A DNA stretch of 64,000 nucleotides from Rhodococcus rhodochrous (lineage in GTDB: Bacteria > Actinomycetota > Actinomycetes > Mycobacteriales > Mycobacteriaceae). The notes beneath the pieces were generated by a model, which saw only the letters and a list, made by a program, of their open reading frames with translations, was not told where the DNA came from and made no database searches. The position numbers were made by a program, and so were the translations under genes. Below, piece after piece: positions 49,035-59,001 of this stretch. How positions within the stretch are numbered: the first letter of the stretch is position 1; each line of letters starts with the position of its first letter. The stretch is taken from contig NZ_LT906450.1 of assembly GCF_900187265.1 (NCBI RefSeq), forward strand, positions 4,145,444 through 4,209,443. Direction: 5' to 3'.

Positions 49035-50573
49035 TCAGGACGGTGGATCGAGCACCTGACGGAACAGGACCGTCCCTCGCGAGTCGAGCAACTCGACCCG
49101 CATCTGCTTCGTCGCGCCGTCGACGAACACCTCCCCGAAGTGCTGATATCCGTCCATCGGTGAGGTGTTCGCCGCCGGGGGCGCGTGCACGAAGACGGCC
49201 TCGGGACCGAACGTCCCGTCCAGTTCGTTGGGGCCGAAAGCACCGGCGTTGAGCGGTCCCGAGACGAACTCCCAGAACTCGTCGAAGTCGGTGAACGAGG
49301 CGCGGTCCGGCGAATAGTGATGCGCGGCCGTGTAGTGCACGTCGGCGGTCAACCACACCGTGCCGGTGATCCTGCGCGCCTTGACGGCCGACAGGACCTG
49401 CGCGATCTCCGATTCCCGACCCGAGGGAGCGCCGTTGTCCCCGTTCGCGATTCCTTCGAAGGCCGTGTCGCCGTCGGGTACCACCAGGCCGATCGGCAGG
49501 TCGGCGGCGATGATCTTCCAGGTGGCGGTCGAGCGGGTGAGTTCGTCGATGAGCCACCGCGTCTGCGCGCTGCCGAGCACCTGTCCCGCCGCGCCGACGT
49601 TGGTGCCGTTGGCGTCCTTGTAGGTCCGCATGTCGAGTACGAAGACGTCGAGCAGCGGTCCGTACCGCACGACCCGGTGGATACGTCCGTCGACGGCCTC
49701 CGCCGGATCGAGCGGGAGCCACTCGTGGAAGGCACGGAAAGCCCGTTCCGCCAGGACGTCCACGTTTTTCTCGGTGTACTGGTCGAGATCCAGGATCTCA
49801 CCCGCGTACCAGTTGTTGACGGTCTCGTGGTCGTCCCACTGCACGATCTGTGCGACGGTGGAGTTGAACCTGCGGTAGTTCTCGTCCATGAGGTTGTAGG
49901 CGTACTGGCCGCGGTACTCGTCGAGGGTCTGCGCCACGGCGCTCTTGGGTTCGGTGACGACGTTGCGCCAGATCCGGCCGTCCGGCAGTTCGACGGTCTC
50001 CTTCAGCGGATTGTCGGCGTACACGACATCGCCGGAATGCACGAACAGGTGCGGGTCGCGACGGGCCATCGTGTCGAAGATCGTCATCCCACCGACGTCG
50101 GGGTTGATGCCGAAGCCCTGACCGGCAGTGTCGCCGGACCACTGCAGCCTGATGTCGCCGGGAGCGGTCGGGGCGGTGCGGAACAGACCCGTCACCGGCT
50201 CGGACGTGGCGCCGTCCTCGCCTTCGAGGACGACACGGTAGTGCACCTGCTCACCGGCCGGCAGTCCCGTCAGCCGCAGCCGGCCGGTTCCGTCGGTCTC
50301 GGGTGTGAGCAGTCCACCCACGTGCCGGACGGGATCGGTGAAGGATTCGGTGGCCGCCGTCTCCACGACGAGCCGAGCCGGTCGATCCGAGCGCGCCCAC
50401 ACGAGCGCCCCGTCGGCCCGCACGTCGCCGGTGGCCACACCGTGGGTGAGGATCGGCCGCTCACGGACCAGGCTCGGCGTTGCAACGGAACTTCCCGACG
50501 AGCACGCCGCCGCCGGAGCCGCGAGGGCTCCGAGCGCAACGGTGCGTAGCAGGGTTCGACGGGACACGTACAT
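49035..50573 (-). CDS. phoD: PhoD-family alkaline phosphatase, Tat-exported
   Basis: This 512-residue phosphodiesterase/phosphatase is exported folded by the Tat pathway. The signal has the twin-arginine motif SRRTLLR (about 4-10) and ends in AAPAAACSS, which is also a possible lipobox. A beta-rich N-terminal domain (about 35-135) is followed by the calcium/iron phosphatase domain with WSGDTAGQG, FVHSGDVVYAD, QWDDHETVNNWY and WLTADVHYTAAHHY, the metal-binding residues of PhoD. It should release phosphate from organic esters outside the cell. No Pho box was recognised upstream. Confidence 0.92.
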   Translation of the reverse strand: MYVSRRTLLRTVALGALAAPAAACSSGSSVATPSLVRERPILTHGVATGDVRADGALVWARSDRPARLVVETAATESFTDPVRHVGGLLTPETDGTGRLRLTGLPAGEQVHYRVVLEGEDGATSEPVTGLFRTAPTAPGDIRLQWSGDTAGQGFGINPDVGGMTIFDTMARRDPHLFVHSGDVVYADNPLKETVELPDGRIWRNVVTEPKSAVAQTLDEYRGQYAYNLMDENYRRFNSTVAQIVQWDDHETVNNWYAGEILDLDQYTEKNVDVLAERAFRAFHEWLPLDPAEAVDGRIHRVVRYGPLLDVFVLDMRTYKDANGTNVGAAGQVLGSAQTRWLIDELTRSTATWKIIAADLPIGLVVPDGDTAFEGIANGDNGAPSGRESEIAQVLSAVKARRITGTVWLTADVHYTAAHHYSPDRASFTDFDEFWEFVSGPLNAGAFGPNELDGTFGPEAVFVHAPPAANTSPMDGYQHFGEVFVDGATKQMRVELLDSRGTVLFRQVLDPPS

Positions 50574-50701
50574 GGTTCTCCCCGGGGTCCGACGGACTGT
50601 GCGGGACGAGCGTGCACAGTCCGTGCGAACCGTCGGTGAACATGCAGTGAGGGATCGGTGCCCGTCCGACGACGAATCGGAGCGGGCCGGAAGCTACCCC
50701 G

Positions 50702-52177
<1,476 letters not shown>

Positions 52178-52183
52178 TACAGT
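52178..52183 (+). promoter_or_regulatory. -10 element of the gene divergent from purA
   Basis: TACAGT, with transcription expected near 52190. It overlaps the in-frame GTG at 52182, which therefore cannot be the start codon. Confidence 0.45.
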
Positions 52184-52229
52184 GGACGCAGCCGAGAGCC
52201 CGACGAACCCGACCCCTCGAGGAGACCCG

Positions 52230-52895
52230 TTGACCCCGGTAGTGCTCAGATGCGGTGACGTGCCATTGCCGTTGGCGCTGACCCCCGTGACCGCACTGTC
52301 TGCGCCTGCCCTCCCCGAGAAGGACGACTTCGAGGACGTCTTCGCGCATCTCGAGTCGGTGGAGGACCCTCGTCTGATCGTCGTGGGCGACGACGCCGCC
52401 TTCGCCGCGACCGTCACCCGCCTGATGCGCACCGAACGTCTCGACCTGGAGGTCGCGTACGTCCCGGAGAAGCGCACCCCCGCCACCGAGGCGTACGGGT
52501 TGCGGACGGGGTCGAAGGCCGCCACCGTCGCCCTCCAGGGGGTCGCGAAGCCGTTGCCGCTGATCCGCGACGACGCCGGTATCGCCCTCGTCGGCCGTGC
52601 ACTGCTGTGCGGGGAGAACGGCGACGCGCTCGTCGGGGAGGCCTACGTCGACGACACCCGCCTGTTCTCCGGCACGGTGCCCGGCATCCGCGTCGAACCC
52701 ACACCCGCGATGCCCGGTCTGCGGGCCGCGATCGACCGGCCGCGCTGGTTCGGCGGCTACAAGTGGCTGACGGGCCGGGCCATGCAATTGGGTTCCCCCG
52801 CCGCGGTCGTCACCCGCGACGGGGTCGCGAACCCCCGGGCTCTCAAGCGGTCGACCTTCTACCGGCACGACAAGAAGTGGAAGCTCGTCCGCTGA
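52230..52895 (+). CDS. Conserved protein of unknown function (Rv0358-like)
   Basis: The soluble protein has about 221 residues. Its N-terminal half alternates strands and helices (VVLRCGDVPLPLALTPVTAL, DPRLIVVGDDAAFAATVTRLMRTERLDLEVAYVP). The C-terminal half contains KPLPLIRDDAGIALVGRA, then RPRWFGGYKWLTGRAMQLG and a basic end, FYRHDKKWKLVR. The first half resembles the N-terminal domain of lipid or diacylglycerol kinases, but the glycine-rich kinase motif is not seen. It is the usual neighbour of purA in this order. TTG at 52230 is chosen because CGAGGAGACCCG precedes it and the upstream GTG lies within the promoter. Confidence 0.72.
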   Translation: MTPVVLRCGDVPLPLALTPVTALSAPALPEKDDFEDVFAHLESVEDPRLIVVGDDAAFAATVTRLMRTERLDLEVAYVPEKRTPATEAYGLRTGSKAATVALQGVAKPLPLIRDDAGIALVGRALLCGENGDALVGEAYVDDTRLFSGTVPGIRVEPTPAMPGLRAAIDRPRWFGGYKWLTGRAMQLGSPAAVVTRDGVANPRALKRSTFYRHDKKWKLVR

Positions 52896-52904
52896 GACCC
52901 GTTT

Positions 52905-53483
52905 TCAGCCGACGTTGACCCCGTAGTCCCGCGCGATGCCCGCCAGGCCGGAGGCGTAGCCCTGGCCGATGGCGCGGAACTTCCACTCTCCACCGTGGCG
53001 GTACAGCTCACCGAAGACCATCGCGGTCTCGGTGGATGCATCCTCGGTGAGGTCGTAGCGGGCGAGTTCCCGGCCGTCGGCGCGGTCGACGACGCGGATG
53101 AACGCGTTGCGGACCTGACCGAACGACTGGCCCCGCGCGTCGGCGTCGTGGATCGACACCGGGAAGACGATCGACTTGACCTCCGCGGGAACGGCGACGA
53201 GGTCGACGTTCACGCTCTCGTCGTCGCCCTCGCCCTCACCCGTGAGGTTGTCGCCGGTGTGCTCGACGGAGCCGTCCGGCGAACGCAGGTTGTTGTAGAA
53301 GACGAAATGCTGGTCGGACAGGACCTTGCCGTTCTCGCTCGTCAGCAGTGCGCTAGCGTCGAGATCGAAGTCCGCGCCGGTCGTCGCGCGCACGTCCCAG
53401 CCGAGACCCACCGTCACCGCCGTCAGGTTCGGAGCCTCCTTCGACAGCGAAACGTTGCCGCCCTTGGCCAAGCTCACACCCAT
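52905..53483 (-). CDS. TerD-family calcium-binding stress protein
   Basis: This 192-residue TerD domain protein has N-terminal [22 protein letters not shown], the calcium site residues in [14 protein letters not shown] and [18 protein letters not shown], and the C-terminal [33 protein letters not shown]. TerD proteins are linked to tellurite, phage and general stress responses, and actinobacteria often carry several copies. ATG at 53483 begins the conserved domain. It stands alone here, without the rest of a ter cluster. Confidence 0.92.
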   Translation of the reverse strand: MGVSLAKGGNVSLSKEAPNLTAVTVGLGWDVRATTGADFDLDASALLTSENGKVLSDQHFVFYNNLRSPDGSVEHTGDNLTGEGEGDDESVNVDLVAVPAEVKSIVFPVSIHDADARGQSFGQVRNAFIRVVDRADGRELARYDLTEDASTETAMVFGELYRHGGEWKFRAIGQGYASGLAGIARDYGVNVG

Positions 53484-53670
53484 ACCGAATCCTTTCGCTC
53501 GATGATCGTTGCCTACCGCCACCCTAGTGAAGACCGGACGAGTCGGGCAGGGACGTGTGAAGGCCGTCCCGCGGGGGTAGTCGCAGGGCACCGGACGATG
53601 GCCGGGGACGGCGTTCCCGGCCTTTCGGTGTGTACGGCGAATGTCGCGCGAGGGAGAAGAGGGGTCGGTT

Positions 53671-54745
53671 GTGGTGATTCGAGTCGCGTCGGTACCTGCG
53701 TCGCACGTCTACGTCCGGCACCTCGCCTGCCCGGAGGGCGACGACGTGATCCGGTTGACGGATCCGGTTCCCGCCGACGGCCGCAAGGTTCCCGGGGGCT
53801 GGTGGCCGCCGTTGATGCTCGAACCGGGCCGGGTGAGCGACCACCACGAGGAATTCGACGTCTTCCACATCCATTTCGGATTCGACGCGATCGGCGCGGA
53901 GCAGCTGCAGGACGTCGTTGCCGAACTCGCCGAGCACGACAAGCCTCTCGTGTACACGGTGCACGACCTGCGGACCCCGCACCATCCCACCCCCCGGTGA
54001 GCACCACAAGCAACTCGACGTGCTGATTCCGGCCGCGGACGAACTGATCACCCTCACGCCGGGCGCCGCCGAGCGGATCCGTCTGCGCTGGGGCCGGGAG
54101 GCGACGGTCCTGCCGCATCCGCACGTCGTCGAACAGCACTGGCTCGAGCGACCGCGTCGCGACGAGAGTCCGTTCGTCGTGGGGGTCCACGCGAAGAGCC
54201 TGCGCGCGAACATGGATCTGTTCCCGGTGCTCGACACGCTGGCCGAGACCGTGCGCTCGCTTCCCGATGCGGTGTTGCAGATCAACGTGCACGACGAGAT
54301 CTTCGATCCCGACAATGCGTACTGGTACAACCCGGAAGCCGGTTCCCGCATCCTCCAGTACGGCGAGCAACCCCAGGTGGACGTGCGCGTGCATCCGTAC
54401 TTCTCCGACGACGAACTGTGGCAGTACCTCTCGGACCTGTCGGTGTCGGTGCTGCCCTACCGTTTCGGAACCCATTCGGGTTGGCTCGAGGCGTGTTTCG
54501 ACCTCGGCACCGCCGTGATCGCGCCGAGTTGCGGCTTCTACGGCGAGCAACGTCGGTGCGGTGTGTACACCTACGACGAGGACACCTTCGACGCCGACTC
54601 GCTCGATCGTTGCGTGCGAGAACTGTACGAGAGTAGAGATCTTCCGCGAGCCGACTGGTCGCAACGTATGGACGAACGTCGCGCGCTGGCCCGCGCCCAT
54701 CGTGACATATACCTGCGCGCGATGAGCAGCCGGAGCGGATCATGA
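53671..54745 (+). pseudogene. Glycosyltransferase gene interrupted by one extra C
   Basis: Two frames together give one glycosyltransferase. The first part runs from GTG 53671 (GAGGGG six bases upstream) to a TGA at 53998-54000 and includes FDVFHIHFGFDAIGAEQLQ and VYTVHDLR. The second part is in the next frame and continues GEHHKQLDVLIPAADELITLTPGAAERI, later VSVLPYRFGTHSGWLEACFDLGTAVIAP, to a TGA at 54743-54745. The shift lies in a run of six C at 53990-53995; with five, the reading is HHPTPGEHHKQ. The total of 1075 bases is exactly one more than 357 codons plus stop. It is either a sequencing or assembly error in a homopolymer or a real inactivation. The next glycosyltransferase overlaps by four bases. 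Confidence 0.85.
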
Positions 54746-55821
54746 CGCCGTTGCGCATCGCGCTCATCGCGTCGAACAGATATCCGATCCGCCAGCCCTT
54801 CGCCGGCGGACTCGAAGCGCACGTGTGGCATCTCGCCCACGCGCTCGGCAAGGACGGCCACGAGGTGACGCTCTTCGCCGCACCGGGATCCGATCCGGAA
54901 CTTCCGGCCTCGTTCCTCGAGGTGCCGTCCTTCGAGGTCAGCGAACTCGCACGCAGCGACGTGTCGATGCCCCCGGCGAACGGCTTCCTCGGCGACCACC
55001 ACGCCTACCTGTCGCTGATGCTCGATCTCGCCGGACCGTCCGCCGATGCTTTCGACGTCGTGCACAACCACAGCCTGCACTACCTGCCGATAGCGATGGC
55101 CCGCATGTTGCGCACCCCGTTGCTCTGCACGCTGCACACGCCGCCGACGCCGTGGCTCGAGTCGGCGATGGCGACTCCGGGTGGGTGCCCGGGCACGTTC
55201 GTCGCGGTCAGCCGGCACACCGCGACGGCCTGGGAACACGCCACGCCCGGTCCGGTGGCGGTCGTGCCCAACGGTGTCGATCTCGGAGCGTGGCCGGTCG
55301 GTTCGGGAGGTGAGGACCTGATCTGGTTCGGCCGCCTCGTGCCGGAGAAGGGCGCGCATCTCGCGATCGAGGCCGCGCGCCGGGCCGGTTACCGGCTGCG
55401 GATCGCGGGCCCGATCAGCAACCGCAGGTACTTCGCGGAGCACGTCGAACCGTTCCTCGGTCCCGACGTGATCTATCTCGGTCATCTCTCCCAGCCGGAT
55501 CTCGCTGCCGCGGTGGGACGTTCGGCAGCAGCACTCATCACCCCGCAATGGGACGAACCGTACGGTCTCGTCGTCGCCGAGTCCCTCGCATGCGGGACAC
55601 CCGTGGTGGCCTTCGCGCGCGGCGGCATCCCGGAGGTCGTCGACGAGAGCAGCGGATGCCTGGTCGCGCCGGACGACATCGACGGCCTGGCCGCGGCGAT
55701 ACCCCGCGCGGTCCGTCTGTCCCGTGCCTCCGCCCGAGCCCGCGCGGAGGAGCGTTGTTCGGAACGCACGATGGTCGATGCCTACGTCTCGCTGTATCGG
55801 GAACTCGCGGGAGCGGCATGA
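54742..55821 (+). CDS. GT4-family glycosyltransferase
   Basis: This 359-residue retaining glycosyltransferase has GT-B fold. RIALIASNRYPIRQPFAGGLEAHVWHLAHAL (about 5-35) is the N-terminal acceptor region, FVAVSRHTATAWE and VVPNGVDLGAW mark the domain crossover, WFGRLVPEKGAHLAIEAARRAG (about 193-214) follows, and LITPQWDEPYGLVVAESLACGTPVVAFARGGIPEVV (about 258-293) is the donor-sugar site with the EX7E pair. It starts with ATG overlapping the preceding gene and overlaps the next, so the four transferases form one operon. Acceptor and sugar are unknown. Confidence 0.92.
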   Translation: MTPLRIALIASNRYPIRQPFAGGLEAHVWHLAHALGKDGHEVTLFAAPGSDPELPASFLEVPSFEVSELARSDVSMPPANGFLGDHHAYLSLMLDLAGPSADAFDVVHNHSLHYLPIAMARMLRTPLLCTLHTPPTPWLESAMATPGGCPGTFVAVSRHTATAWEHATPGPVAVVPNGVDLGAWPVGSGGEDLIWFGRLVPEKGAHLAIEAARRAGYRLRIAGPISNRRYFAEHVEPFLGPDVIYLGHLSQPDLAAAVGRSAAALITPQWDEPYGLVVAESLACGTPVVAFARGGIPEVVDESSGCLVAPDDIDGLAAAIPRAVRLSRASARARAEERCSERTMVDAYVSLYRELAGAA

Positions 55822-56810
55822 TCGGCTACTACATCCATCATCACGGGCACGGACACCGCACCCGCGCGAGCAGCATCTGCGCGCATCTGCGGACGCCGGT
55901 GACGGCATTGTCGTCGGCGCCGCTCGGCACTGCCGCCGACGCCTTCGACGACGTCGTGCTGCTCCCCCGCGACGACCTCGCCGTCGACACCGCGCAGGAC
56001 CCGACGGCCCACGACGTCCTCCACTGGGTTCCCACCCACGACGACGGTCTCCGCGAACGCATGCACGCACTGGGGTCGTGGATCGCCGCGACCCGCCCGA
56101 GCCTGCTGGTGGTGGACGTGTCGGTGGAGGTGACGCTCCTCGCCCGCTTGTACGGGATCCCCGTCGTGGTGCTCGCGATGCCGGGCGAGCGCACCGATAC
56201 CGCCCACACGCTGGCCTACCGCGTCGCCGACCATCTCATCGCACCGTGGTCGCAGGACGTCTACGATCCGCACTGGCTGCGCTCGTACGCCACCTCGTAC
56301 GTCGGCGGGATCAGCCGTTTCGACGGACGCCCGTCTCCCACCCGCACAGCCGGTGAGAAGCCGAGGGTCCTCGTCATGAGCGGCAGCGGCGGATCGTCGA
56401 TCACCGTCGACGATCTGCACCGGTTCTCGTCGCGCTTCCCCCAGTACGAGTGGGAGGGTCTCGGTGTCGCGGGCGGCCCGTGGATCGACGATCCGTGGCC
56501 CGTCCTCACCGGAGCCGACGTCGTGATCGGGCATGCGGGCCAGAACACCGTCGCCGACATCGCGGCCGCCGCGCGACCTGCGGTCGTGATCGCCGAACCC
56601 CGTCCGTTCGACGAACAGCGTTCCACCGCAACGGCTCTGGAGAAGGCCGGACTGACGGTGGGTCTCGACGGGTGGCCCGACCCGAACCGCTGGCCCGAAC
56701 TGATCGAGCGAGCACGCGGCCTCGGCCCCGTCGAATGGAAACGCTGGCAGGTCGACGGTGCCGCGGCACGTGCGGCGGCGATCCTGGACGAGCTGGCGGA
56801 GAGATCGTGA
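55818..56810 (+). CDS. MurG/GT28-like glycosyltransferase
   Basis: The 330-residue GT-B protein begins IGYYIHHHGHGHRTRASSICAHL, the pattern of family 28-like transferases (GHGHxxR). The C-terminal half has RVLVMSGSGGSS and GADVVIGHAGQNTVADIAAAARPAVVIAEPRPFDEQ (about 234-270), the nucleotide-sugar site with the His-Ala-Gly loop. The family transfers GlcNAc, glucose or similar sugars to lipids or natural products. ATG at 55818 overlaps the previous stop (ATGA) and the stop overlaps the next start (GTGA). The upstream extension of the frame is a shadow. Confidence 0.88.
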   Translation: MIGYYIHHHGHGHRTRASSICAHLRTPVTALSSAPLGTAADAFDDVVLLPRDDLAVDTAQDPTAHDVLHWVPTHDDGLRERMHALGSWIAATRPSLLVVDVSVEVTLLARLYGIPVVVLAMPGERTDTAHTLAYRVADHLIAPWSQDVYDPHWLRSYATSYVGGISRFDGRPSPTRTAGEKPRVLVMSGSGGSSITVDDLHRFSSRFPQYEWEGLGVAGGPWIDDPWPVLTGADVVIGHAGQNTVADIAAAARPAVVIAEPRPFDEQRSTATALEKAGLTVGLDGWPDPNRWPELIERARGLGPVEWKRWQVDGAAARAAAILDELAERS

Positions 56811-57625
56811 CGGTCTCGGTCGTCACCGTCGCCGCGAGTCGCAGCACGCATCTGCGACGGCAACTCGACGGCCTCGCACGCAGCACCCGGACACCCGACG
56901 AGCACATCGTCGTCGCGATGGGTGATCCGCAGGTCGCAGAGGTCGTCGCTGCTGCGGGATCGTCGGCGCGGGTGGTGGAGATGGACGTCGACTCCTCGAA
57001 ACTGCCGGTCGGAGAGGCGCGGAATCTGGGTGCGCGGACGGCGTCGTCGGATCTGCTCGTCTTCCTCGACGTCGACTGCATCCCCGCTCCCGACCTGATC
57101 GAACGATATGTCGAGGCGGCCGGCCGGCACCCGGCTGCGCTGCTCAGCGGTCCGGTCACCTATCTGTCCGAACCGGGTGCCGGCGGCTACGACCTCGACC
57201 GGCTCGGCGACTCGATCGATCCGCATCCGGCCCGTCCGTTCCCCTCCTCGGGTGAGATCGTGCTGGACGACAGGCACGAATTGTTCTGGTCGCTGTCGTT
57301 CGCGTCCCGGTCGCTCGTGTGGGACCGCATCGGCGGGTTCTGCACCGCCTACAGCGGATACGGCGGCGAGGACACCGATTTCGGGCAGAAGGCCGCGCGT
57401 GCCGGAGTGCCGATGGCCTGGGTCGGCGGCGCCCACGCCTTCCACCAGTACCACCCGGTATCGAACCCACCGGTCGAGCATCTCGACGACATCCTCACCA
57501 ACGCCGCGCTGTTCCACCAACGTTGGGGCTGGTGGCCGATGCGGGGGTGGCTCGACGAGTTCGAGCGTCTCGGTCTCGCCGCTTTCGACACCCGGGAGCG
57601 GCGATGGGTACGCACTCGACCGTGA
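56807..57625 (+). CDS. GT2-family glycosyltransferase
   Basis: This 272-residue inverting GT-A transferase shows VSVVTVAASRSTHLRRQLDGLAR at the start, LPVGEARNLGARTASSDLLVFLDVDCIP (about 66-93) with the DxD-type metal site (DVDC), and ELFWSLSFASRSLVWDRIGGF followed by GYGGEDTDFGQKAARAG (about 185-201), the ED motif of the catalytic base in galactosyltransferase-like members. No membrane helices are present, so it acts in the cytoplasm, as do the other three. GTG at 56807 overlaps the preceding stop. It is the last gene of the four-gene cluster; the final sugar polymer or glycolipid cannot be named. Confidence 0.9.
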   Translation: MTVSVVTVAASRSTHLRRQLDGLARSTRTPDEHIVVAMGDPQVAEVVAAAGSSARVVEMDVDSSKLPVGEARNLGARTASSDLLVFLDVDCIPAPDLIERYVEAAGRHPAALLSGPVTYLSEPGAGGYDLDRLGDSIDPHPARPFPSSGEIVLDDRHELFWSLSFASRSLVWDRIGGFCTAYSGYGGEDTDFGQKAARAGVPMAWVGGAHAFHQYHPVSNPPVEHLDDILTNAALFHQRWGWWPMRGWLDEFERLGLAAFDTRERRWVRTRP

Positions 57626-57649
57626 ACTGGTATCACGGCGTGTGCTAAT

Positions 57650-57750
57650 TTCGGCACCGTCATTACGATGACGCCAGAGGAAGCCGGTGCGATTCCGGCG
57701 CGGTCCCGCCACTGTGACCGGAGAGCGATCTCCGGGAGCCAGATACTCCC
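57650..57750 (+). ncRNA. Cobalamin riboswitch upstream of the second B12-type importer
   Basis: The leader contains AGAGGAAGCCGGTGCGATTCCGGCGCGGTCCCGCCACTGTGA in order (written as conserved blocks GAGGAAGCCGGTG, ATTCCGGCGCGGTCCCGC, CACTGTGA). It ends in the B12 box GGGAGCCAGATACTCCC at 57733-57750. It is a compact version compared with the metE one. A hairpin GCCCGGGG/TCCCCG at about 57767-57786 just before the GAGAGAGGG ribosome-binding region may be the expression platform. Confidence 0.92.
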
Positions 57751-57804
57751 GTCGCCGTACCTCCTTGCCCGGGGCGGACTTCCCCGAGAGAGGGCGTAAT
57801 CGCC

Positions 57805-59001
57805 ATGCGTGTACGCGCAGCCTTCCCGAAGCTCCTGGTCGCGCTGACCTCGGCGAGTCTTCTGCTCGCCGGGTGTTCGACGACCGCATCCGATACCGAG
57901 AACGACGCCTCGGACGGGTGTATCACCGACTTCGACCCCTCGGTCGACTATTTCCCCGACAAGTCCGAGATCGTCGACGCCGAGAACTTTTCGATCACCT
58001 ACGAGAAGAGCTACCAGGTTCTCACCGTGAACGAACCGTTCTCCGCGGCACCGCCGGAGTCGTACGTGCTGGTCAAGTGCGGTGCACCTGCTCCGGAGCT
58101 GTCGGGCGAGCTGGCCGCGGCCCAGCAGATTCAGGTGCCGATCACGAGCTTGTATTCCGGTTCGACCACCCACCTGCCACTGGTGACCGAACTCGATGCG
58201 CTCGACGTCCTCAGCGGCGTCTCGAACGGCTCCTATGTCTCCGACCCGGCCGTGATCGAACGCATCGAATCGGGCGCCGTCGCCGAGTATGCCGCGGGCG
58301 GCAACATCGACACCGAAGCCGTGGTGCTCGCTGCACCCGACGTTCTCATGACCGGCGGCTCCGACGATCCCGCCTACGTCCAGCTGCGGGAGGCCGGAAT
58401 CGGCGTGGTCGCCAATGCCGAGTGGCTCGAGGCATCTCCGCTGGGACGCGCAGAGTGGATCAAGGTGATGGCCGCGCTGACCGGCAAGGAGAAAGAGGCG
58501 GCACAGGTCTACGACGATATCCGGAACCGTTATCTCGATGTGGCGGCGAAAGCCTCCGACGTGGAACCGGCTCCCGTTCTGCTGGGTGGGATGGCACAGG
58601 GCACGTGGTACATGTCCTCCGGCGGCAGCTTCATGGGCCGGTTGTTCAGCGACGCCGGTGCGCAGTGGCCGTGGCAGGACGTGACCACCGCCGGCTCGCT
58701 TCCCCTCGACTTCGAGGCTGTGGTCGCCGAAGCATCCGATGCGCCGACCTGGCTCGTGGTGAACAACTGGACGTCGATCGGTGACGCACTCGCCGACGAC
58801 GAACGGTACCGCTCGCTGGCCGCCGTCGGCGCCGGCCGGGTGTGGAACGCGAACAAGGCTCTCGGCCCCAATGGGGGCAACGACTTCTACGAGCGGGGCG
58901 TCCTGCGACCCGACCTGATCCTGTCGGACCTCGTGGCGATTCTGCATCCCGACCTGTTGCCCGACCACGAGTTCACGTTCTACCAGCAGCTACCGGCATG
59001 A
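57805..59001 (+). CDS. B12-type ABC transporter substrate-binding lipoprotein
   Basis: This 398-residue lipoprotein is larger than BtuF. It has a signal peptide with LLAGC (Cys near 23), then a Ser/Thr/Asp linker and a two-lobed binding protein of the FepB/BtuF class: SYQVLTVNEPF, VPITSLYSGSTTHLPLVTELDALDVLSGV, NIDTEAVVLAAPDVLMTGG and the C-terminal GRVWNANKALGPNGGNDFYERGVLRPDLILSDLVAILHP. Two further Cys (GCITDF and LVKCGA) may form a disulfide. It directly follows a cobalamin riboswitch, so the cargo is probably a corrinoid or cobalt complex; a siderophore cannot be excluded by sequence. It overlaps the permease gene by four bases. Confidence 0.88.
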   Translation: MRVRAAFPKLLVALTSASLLLAGCSTTASDTENDASDGCITDFDPSVDYFPDKSEIVDAENFSITYEKSYQVLTVNEPFSAAPPESYVLVKCGAPAPELSGELAAAQQIQVPITSLYSGSTTHLPLVTELDALDVLSGVSNGSYVSDPAVIERIESGAVAEYAAGGNIDTEAVVLAAPDVLMTGGSDDPAYVQLREAGIGVVANAEWLEASPLGRAEWIKVMAALTGKEKEAAQVYDDIRNRYLDVAAKASDVEPAPVLLGGMAQGTWYMSSGGSFMGRLFSDAGAQWPWQDVTTAGSLPLDFEAVVAEASDAPTWLVVNNWTSIGDALADDERYRSLAAVGAGRVWNANKALGPNGGNDFYERGVLRPDLILSDLVAILHPDLLPDHEFTFYQQLPA

